A model generated the notes under the pieces. It did not search any database. It was not told the origin of the DNA and was given only the letters and a program-made list of their open reading frames with translations. Below, one piece after another: positions 1-3,426 of a stretch of DNA of 5,930 nt (its first letter is position 1; each line of letters starts with the position of its first letter). Origin of the DNA: Bacteroidota bacterium (lineage in GTDB: Bacteria; Bacteroidota; Bacteroidia; Chitinophagales; Chitinophagaceae); assembly GCA_023390215.1 (NCBI GenBank), contig JAEWDG010000253.1, positions 1 to 5,930 of the forward strand, in the 5' to 3' direction. The translations under genes were made by a program, and so were the position numbers.

Positions 1-363
1 CATGGGGGAGGTTCGTTCCCGGCTACCATTGGAAGGATTGAACATGGGTATAATGTTCGCCCTGATTTAGTAGCTGTTGATAACAAAATAAACCCCCGTA
101 ACTATATCGGCAAGTTCTGGATCGACAGTCTTGTTCATGATCCCTTAGCCCTGCAGTTCATCCTGGAGGTTATTGGTGACAACAAAATTTGCCTGGGTAG
201 CGATTATCCTTTTCCGTTAGGTGAGCACAGGCCGGGGGAATTAATTGAACAGATGAATTTTGATACCGCGCTTAAAGAAAAACTTTTCGTAGGAAATGCA
301 CTCGAATGGTTGAATATCTCAAGAGATCAGTTTAAATCCCTGAGGATACACGGTAATCCTTAA
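1..363 (+). CDS. ACMSD: 2-amino-3-carboxymuconate-6-semialdehyde decarboxylase (ACMSD), C-terminal part, 5' end outside window
   Basis: This is the C-terminal 120 residues of an amidohydrolase-superfamily decarboxylase. The family removes CO2 from aminocarboxymuconate semialdehyde in the kynurenine pathway, diverting it away from quinolinate and NAD synthesis. The reading frame is open from base 1 and ends at TAA 361-363. Compared from memory with human ACMSD, fragment residue H1 (in HGGGSFP) matches catalytic His224, R12 (GRIEHG) matches Arg235, R20 (NVRPDL) matches Arg243, and D68 (LGSDYPFPLGE) matches metal ligand Asp291, all at identical spacing. The pattern VHDPLALQFI is also family-typical. 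The N-terminal HxH metal ligands and the His between them and H1 lie upstream of the window; the full protein should be about 330-340 residues. The gene converges on mrp across 102 nt. Nothing suggests degradation. A related amidohydrolase-2 decarboxylase is the alternative, but the conserved arginines favour ACMSD. Confidence 0.9.
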   Translation, partial: HGGGSFPATIGRIEHGYNVRPDLVAVDNKINPRNYIGKFWIDSLVHDPLALQFILEVIGDNKICLGSDYPFPLGEHRPGELIEQMNFDTALKEKLFVGNALEWLNISRDQFKSLRIHGNP

Positions 364-465
364 CCATCCCATCTGTACCGATTAACGATAGTAATATTAA
401 TTTCTGTTGTCAGAACTGTTGACTCCGGCCTTTGCATGAAGACGTGATCAATATTTTTTGCATCA

Positions 466-1563
466 TTACACCAATACTTCCTGTATCTCAGAAGCAGGCA
501 TGTTCGCGTTTCGCATGGCTATTCCTCTTGCCGCATTTCCCGCAAACTCTTCAAATGCAGCTATGGTTATTTCATCCCCTGAAACCATTGCAGGCTCTCC
601 ATTATCCCCACCTTCTCTGATTCCCTGCACGATCGGGATCTGACCAAGCAAAGGAATATCATATTCTTCCGCCAAACGCTTTCCACCCTGTTCTCCAAAA
701 ATGTAATATTTGTTTTCAGGAAGTTCTTTTGGTGTGAAATAACTCATGTTTTCTACCAGTCCGATCACTGGTACTTTCAACTGCGCCTGACCGAACATGG
801 CAATGCCTTTTTTAGCGTCTGCTATTGCAACCAACTGCGGTGTGGTTACTACGATGACGCCGGTAACCGGAACAGTTTGTACCATGGTGAGATGAATATC
901 ACCTGTACCCGGAGGCATATCGATCACCAGATAATCCAATTCACCCCAGTCCACTTCACTTACAAATTGACGAATCGCGCTGCTCACCATTGGACCGCGC
1001 CAGATCACTGCCTGCTTTTCATCGATCAGTAAACCAATACTCATGATTTTAATCCCGAATTTTTCAATCGGCACAATCATCCCTTTGCCGCCTTCCGTAT
1101 CACGCATCATCGGTCTTTGTCCGCGTATGCCAAACATAATATGCTGGCTCGGACCATAAATATCCGCATCCATCAAGCCAACCTTTGCACCACCTTTGGA
1201 TAAAGCGAGGGCAAGATTCGCGGAGATCGTACTTTTTCCCACACCACCTTTTCCACTCACTACAGCGATAATATTTTTTACGCCCTTCAAAAGCGTTTTG
1301 GGATCCTGTCTGTTCGAAGTTGTATTGCTTGTGAAATTAACCTGCACAATTGCTTCTTTATTAACCAGGATTTTTACTGCGTTGATGCAGGCATTTTTTA
1401 TCTGTTCTTTCAGGGGGCAGGCAGGCGTTGTTAGCACAACTGTAAAGGATACATCATTACCATTAATCTTAATGTCCCTCACCATGTTAAGTGTAACCAG
1501 ATCTTTGCCCAGATCGGGCTCTTCCACATTTCCTAAAGCCTTCAGTATATCCGCCTCTTTCAT
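466..1563 (-). CDS. mrp: Mrp/NBP35 (ApbC) family P-loop ATPase with N-terminal MIP18/DUF59 domain, iron-sulfur cluster carrier protein
   Basis: The 365-residue cytoplasmic protein is full length for the family, whose members bind ATP and help assemble or transfer Fe-S clusters. Residues 1-80 form a MIP18/DUF59 domain with the TTPACP motif (C49). A short linker follows, then the deviant Walker A GKGGVGKST (104-112), MDADIYGPS (131-139), WRGPMVSSA (188-196), the Walker B-like strand LVIDMPPGTGD (212-222), and ENMSYF (271-276). The CXXC pair that follows ENM in E. coli ApbC is replaced by TPKELPENKYYIFG. The only cysteines are C49 and C59, both in the N-terminal domain. As I recall, many Bacteroidota homologues share this replacement, so it is probably a lineage trait and not damage. 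The start is ATG (CAT at 1561-1563), because the MIP18 domain begins immediately; no Shine-Dalgarno is seen. The gene is divergent from the secreted-protein gene and convergent with ACMSD, so it is probably transcribed alone. The family is certain; the exact cluster role is inferred. Confidence 0.95.
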   Translation of the reverse strand: MKEADILKALGNVEEPDLGKDLVTLNMVRDIKINGNDVSFTVVLTTPACPLKEQIKNACINAVKILVNKEAIVQVNFTSNTTSNRQDPKTLLKGVKNIIAVVSGKGGVGKSTISANLALALSKGGAKVGLMDADIYGPSQHIMFGIRGQRPMMRDTEGGKGMIVPIEKFGIKIMSIGLLIDEKQAVIWRGPMVSSAIRQFVSEVDWGELDYLVIDMPPGTGDIHLTMVQTVPVTGVIVVTTPQLVAIADAKKGIAMFGQAQLKVPVIGLVENMSYFTPKELPENKYYIFGEQGGKRLAEEYDIPLLGQIPIVQGIREGGDNGEPAMVSGDEITIAAFEEFAGNAARGIAMRNANMPASEIQEVLV

Positions 1564-1598
1564 CGTTCAATTATTTGTTAAATAAACTATATGAACCG

Positions 1599-1606
1599 CA
1601 AAATTA
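1599..1606 (-). promoter_or_regulatory. Possible -7 element of the mrp promoter
   Basis: Read on the minus strand this is TAATTTTG, matching the Bacteroidota -7 consensus TAnnTTTG. It would start transcription near base 1592 and give mrp a leader of about 30 nt. No TTG is found 17-23 nt upstream, so the -33 half is missing or degenerate and the call is tentative. Confidence 0.3.
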
Positions 1607-1623
1607 ACCAACCAACCGCGTAC

Positions 1624-1654
1624 TTTGTTTACGATAAACGATTTTGTAATTTTG
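1624..1654 (+). promoter_or_regulatory. Bacteroidota-type sigma-A promoter for the rightward genes
   Basis: TTTG at 1624-1627 and TAATTTTG at 1647-1654 are separated by exactly 19 nt. This is the published Bacteroidota vegetative promoter architecture (TTTG, N19, TAnnTTTG). Transcription would begin near 1660, leaving a leader of about 100 nt before the ATG at 1763. The spacer contains the palindrome GTTTA-CGA-TAAAC (1627-1639), a possible operator. The -7 element sits in a direct repeat of ATTTTGT (1641-1647 and 1649-1655). The motif match is seen directly; activity is inferred. Confidence 0.65.
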
Positions 1655-1669
1655 TTGCCGGCACCAAAT

Positions 1670-1756
1670 CAGCCAGGGCCACTGTTCCCGAACAAAGTCT
1701 GGAACACTTGTATCGCATAATACATTGCAACATATTTGGAAAAAACCCCTGGGCTG
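1670..1756 (+). promoter_or_regulatory. Possible long-range 5'-UTR stem before the secreted-protein start codon
   Basis: Bases 1670-1678 (CAGCCAGGG) can pair with 1747-1756 (CCCTGGGCTG) over nine Watson-Crick pairs with one bulged G (1751). The left arm lies about 10 nt into the transcript predicted from the promoter at 1624-1654; the right arm ends 6 nt before ATG 1763, inside the likely ribosome footprint. The pairing is visible in the sequence, but the 68-nt loop makes its stability uncertain. Confidence 0.3.
1708..1738 (+). promoter_or_regulatory. Possible second, weaker promoter nearer the secreted-protein gene
   Basis: TTG at 1708-1710 is followed after 20 nt by CATATTTG at 1731-1738, one mismatch from TAnnTTTG. 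Initiation would fall near 1744 and give a short leader of about 19 nt that lacks the left arm of the predicted 5'-UTR stem. The mismatch hits the important first T, so this is weak. Confidence 0.22.
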
Positions 1757-1762
1757 CTTAAC

Positions 1763-2401
1763 ATGAAAAAATTCCTTCCATATCTTTTCGTCGCTGTTTT
1801 CTTTTTACCGCGCACTGCGAATGCCCAGTTCGAAAGTTTTCAGGATTCGGTTGTTCAACTGTATGGCGTGGTGATGACAGCAGATAGCTTACAGGCGCTC
1901 CAATCTGTGAGCGTTATGGTGAAAGGAGAAAACAGGGGTACCGTTACAAATGAAAAAGGTGTGTTCAGCATTGTGGTCATCAAAGGCGACCAGGTAGAAT
2001 TTACCTCCGTTGGTTTTAAGCCACAATTAGTAACCATCCCCAAAGACCTGAAAGGCAATCAGCATAGCCTGATCCAGTTGATGGTAAACGATACAGTTTT
2101 TCTTCCCGCCACGATTATTAAACCCCGCCTTTCCCGGGAACAATTTGAAAGAGATTTTCTAAAAACCCAGGTGCCCGCCGATGAGATCACCCTGGCAAGA
2201 GAAAATAATAATGAAGCCACGCGGAGAGCTTTAATGTCCAGTCTTCCTTCCGACGGTCGCGAAGCCACCAATCAATATCTCCGACAGAGTGCCAACAAAC
2301 TTTATTATTCAGGGCAGGTGGCACCTATGAATATCTTCAACCCCTTTGCATGGAATGAATTTATCAAGGCATGGAAAAGGGGAGATTTCCGTCGTAAATA
2401 A
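1763..2401 (+). CDS. Secreted protein with carboxypeptidase-type regulatory domain (CarboxypepD_reg-like), function unknown
   Basis: The 212-residue protein begins with a clear Sec signal peptide: MKK, a hydrophobic core FLPYLFVAVFFL, and a signal peptidase I site ANA-Q after residue 21. There is no lipobox cysteine. Residues 33-120 resemble the beta-sandwich regulatory domain common at the N-termini of Bacteroidota outer-membrane receptors: LYGVVMTADSLQALQSVSV, GENRGTVTNEKGVFSI (55-70), then VEFTSVGFKPQ (78-88). No TonB plug or barrel follows. Residues 121-212 are hydrophilic and alpha-like, with an unclassified basic end (WKRGDFRRK). It probably acts in the periplasm or envelope; its partner is unknown. 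I chose ATG 1763 over the in-frame TTG at 1736 because the signal peptide starts there. It is first in the rightward series, 44 nt ahead of aroK. The domain call is fairly secure; no specific function can be given. Confidence 0.85.
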   Translation: MKKFLPYLFVAVFFLPRTANAQFESFQDSVVQLYGVVMTADSLQALQSVSVMVKGENRGTVTNEKGVFSIVVIKGDQVEFTSVGFKPQLVTIPKDLKGNQHSLIQLMVNDTVFLPATIIKPRLSREQFERDFLKTQVPADEITLARENNNEATRRALMSSLPSDGREATNQYLRQSANKLYYSGQVAPMNIFNPFAWNEFIKAWKRGDFRRK

Positions 2402-2429
2402 TTCCGCTTTTGCAGATTGATTAACTTGT

Positions 2430-2445
2430 AGACCCAAAAGGGTTT
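2430..2445 (+). promoter_or_regulatory. Small hairpin abutting the aroK start codon
   Basis: ACCC (2432-2435) and GGGT (2440-2443) pair across an AAAA loop, with a G-T wobble and an A-T pair extending the stem to 2430/2445. The hairpin ends directly before ATG 2446. It is short, is not followed by a T-run, and may be coincidental. It could affect initiation but is not a terminator. Confidence 0.2.
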
Positions 2446-2973
2446 ATGTCGCGCATTTTCATATTGGGTTTTATGGGTACAGGTAAAACACATTGGTCAC
2501 AGCAATGGGCAGATGTGCATGATGCTGTATGTATCGATCTGGATCAGCAGATAGAGCAGGAAGTTGGCCGCCCGGTACTCGATATTTTCGAGGAGGAGGG
2601 CGAGGATTTTTTCCGCGATACAGAAGCGAAAATGCTCAGGGAGGTTTCGGCACAGGAGAACATAATCGTTGCAACCGGTGGTGGCACGCCCTGTTTCCAT
2701 GAAAACATGCAATGGATGAATGATCACGGGATTACGGTACTCCTCGAAGCGAATGCGCAATATATCCTGGAGCGGGTTCTTCACGAAAAAAATAAGCGGC
2801 CACTGATAAAGAACCTGAATGAGGCGGAAATTCTTTTCTTTATTCAACAGAAACTGCAGGAACGCGAACCATTTTATGCGCAGGCCAGGTACAAGCTGGA
2901 TGCGGAGAAACTCACATACGACAGCTTATATCAGATCATCCCTACGCTAAATAAATCTTCCGGCAATGCATAG
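2446..2973 (+). CDS. aroK: Shikimate kinase (EC 2.7.1.71)
   Basis: The enzyme phosphorylates shikimate at the 3-hydroxyl using ATP, the fifth step of the shikimate pathway to chorismate, in the cytoplasm. The 175-residue length fits the family. Visible motifs in order are Walker A GFMGTGKT (8-15), the shikimate/Mg-binding DLD (D31, D33), R57 in FFRDTE for substrate binding, the Walker B-like GGG loop in ATGGGTP (76-82), the lid arginine R118 in NKRPL, and R140 in REPFYAQAR near the C-terminus. All key catalytic residues are present. Residue 16 after the P-loop is His where many homologues have Thr; I take this as a lineage variant. The start at 2446 is the only one preserving the first beta strand (RIFILGF). 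The 3' end overlaps the DUF423 gene by 8 nt, suggesting translational coupling. No other aromatic-pathway gene is nearby. Gluconate kinase is excluded by the DLD/FFRDTE pattern. Confidence 0.95.
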   Translation: MSRIFILGFMGTGKTHWSQQWADVHDAVCIDLDQQIEQEVGRPVLDIFEEEGEDFFRDTEAKMLREVSAQENIIVATGGGTPCFHENMQWMNDHGITVLLEANAQYILERVLHEKNKRPLIKNLNEAEILFFIQQKLQEREPFYAQARYKLDAEKLTYDSLYQIIPTLNKSSGNA

Positions 2974-3367
2974 AGGTTTTTTAAAATTTGGTGCTTTCTT
3001 CAGTATGCTCTCGGTTGTACTCGGCGCGATGGCAGCACATAGCCTTAAAGACAAGATCAGTATGTATGCGCTCAATATTTTCGAGACGGCTGTGAAGTAT
3101 CAGTTCTATCATGCTATTGCCCTGATCCTGACAGGTATTTTAATAAGATTTTTTCCGGGCAGGTTAATGACGGCCGCAGGCTGGTGCTTTGTTACAGGAA
3201 TTGTATTGTTTTCCGGATCACTATATGCGCTGGCTGCTGTGAAGGCTGCAGTTCAACCGGGTTTTCGTTGGTTAGGCCCGGTTACGCCGGTAGGTGGCGT
3301 ATTTTTTATTGCAGGATGGCTGATGATGCTCGCAGCTTTTTTTAAAAAGCCTGTGGATAACCCTTAA
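2966..3367 (+). CDS. DUF423 family small integral membrane protein (YgdD-like)
   Basis: This 133-residue protein belongs to DUF423, a widespread bacterial inner-membrane family without an established biochemical function. Four hydrophobic helices are visible, at about residues 6-24, 46-63, 68-92 and 104-126. Family hallmarks are present: GAMAAHSL (20-27), FETAVKYQFYHAIAL (39-53), GIVLFSGSLYAL (78-89) and RWLGPVTPVGGVFFIAGW (101-118). The start ATG at 2966 lies within the last codons of aroK (8-nt overlap in another frame), and MHRGFLKFGAF leads directly into helix 1, so this start fits. Expression is probably coupled to aroK because no promoter space exists between them. The final codons contain an AT-rich inverted repeat (GCTTTTT/AAAAAGC at 3335-3350) that lies inside coding sequence. 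The family call is firm; the function is unknown. Confidence 0.92.
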   Translation: MHRGFLKFGAFFSMLSVVLGAMAAHSLKDKISMYALNIFETAVKYQFYHAIALILTGILIRFFPGRLMTAAGWCFVTGIVLFSGSLYALAAVKAAVQPGFRWLGPVTPVGGVFFIAGWLMMLAAFFKKPVDNP

Positions 3368-3426
3368 ACCGGGCAGTTGACACGGATTTCCTTCTTACAT
3401 TCGTGGTTCGAATTTCTAAGATCCTG

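Larger units (their letters stand above)
1564..1762. other. Divergent intergenic region between mrp and the secreted-protein gene
   Basis: This 199-bp gap is the longest non-coding stretch of the window and separates two divergently read genes. It holds a consensus Bacteroidota promoter pointing right, a possible -7 element pointing left, a short palindrome between them, three tandem AACC units (1606-1617), and a right-hand leader able to form a bulged stem. No RNA-gene fold or small ORF stands out. Confidence 0.8.

Noticed and set aside
364..465. Bidirectional terminator between the convergent ACMSD and mrp genes
   Set aside because: Only 3-5 bp inverted repeats are visible and the one T-run (454-459) is not preceded by a stable stem.
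1196..1585. 129-codon open frame on the plus strand over the mrp 5' half
   Set aside because: It is the antisense shadow of the conserved MIP18 and Walker A regions of mrp; its translation has no recognisable domain.
1710..1737. A dif-like site: GTATCGCATAA resembles the XerC arm of dif
   Set aside because: Eight of 11 bases of the XerC arm match, but the other arm (GCAACATATTT) matches the normally well-conserved XerD arm at only about four positions. A whole-genome search for a better dif would settle it.
1736..1762. In-frame TTG start nine codons upstream of the secreted-protein ATG
   Set aside because: It would place MEKTPGLLN before the signal peptide and falls in a predicted promoter box; ATG 1763 gives a standard signal peptide.
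3335..3350. GCTTTTT/AAAAAGC inverted repeat as a terminator
   Set aside because: It lies inside the DUF423 coding sequence, has almost no loop and little GC, and no T-run follows the stem.
3376..3403. Possible ftsK promoter, TTG (3377-3379) with TACATTCG (3396-3403)
   Set aside because: The spacing is only 16 nt, below the usual 17-23, and the -7 box has a mismatch in the TTTG core.
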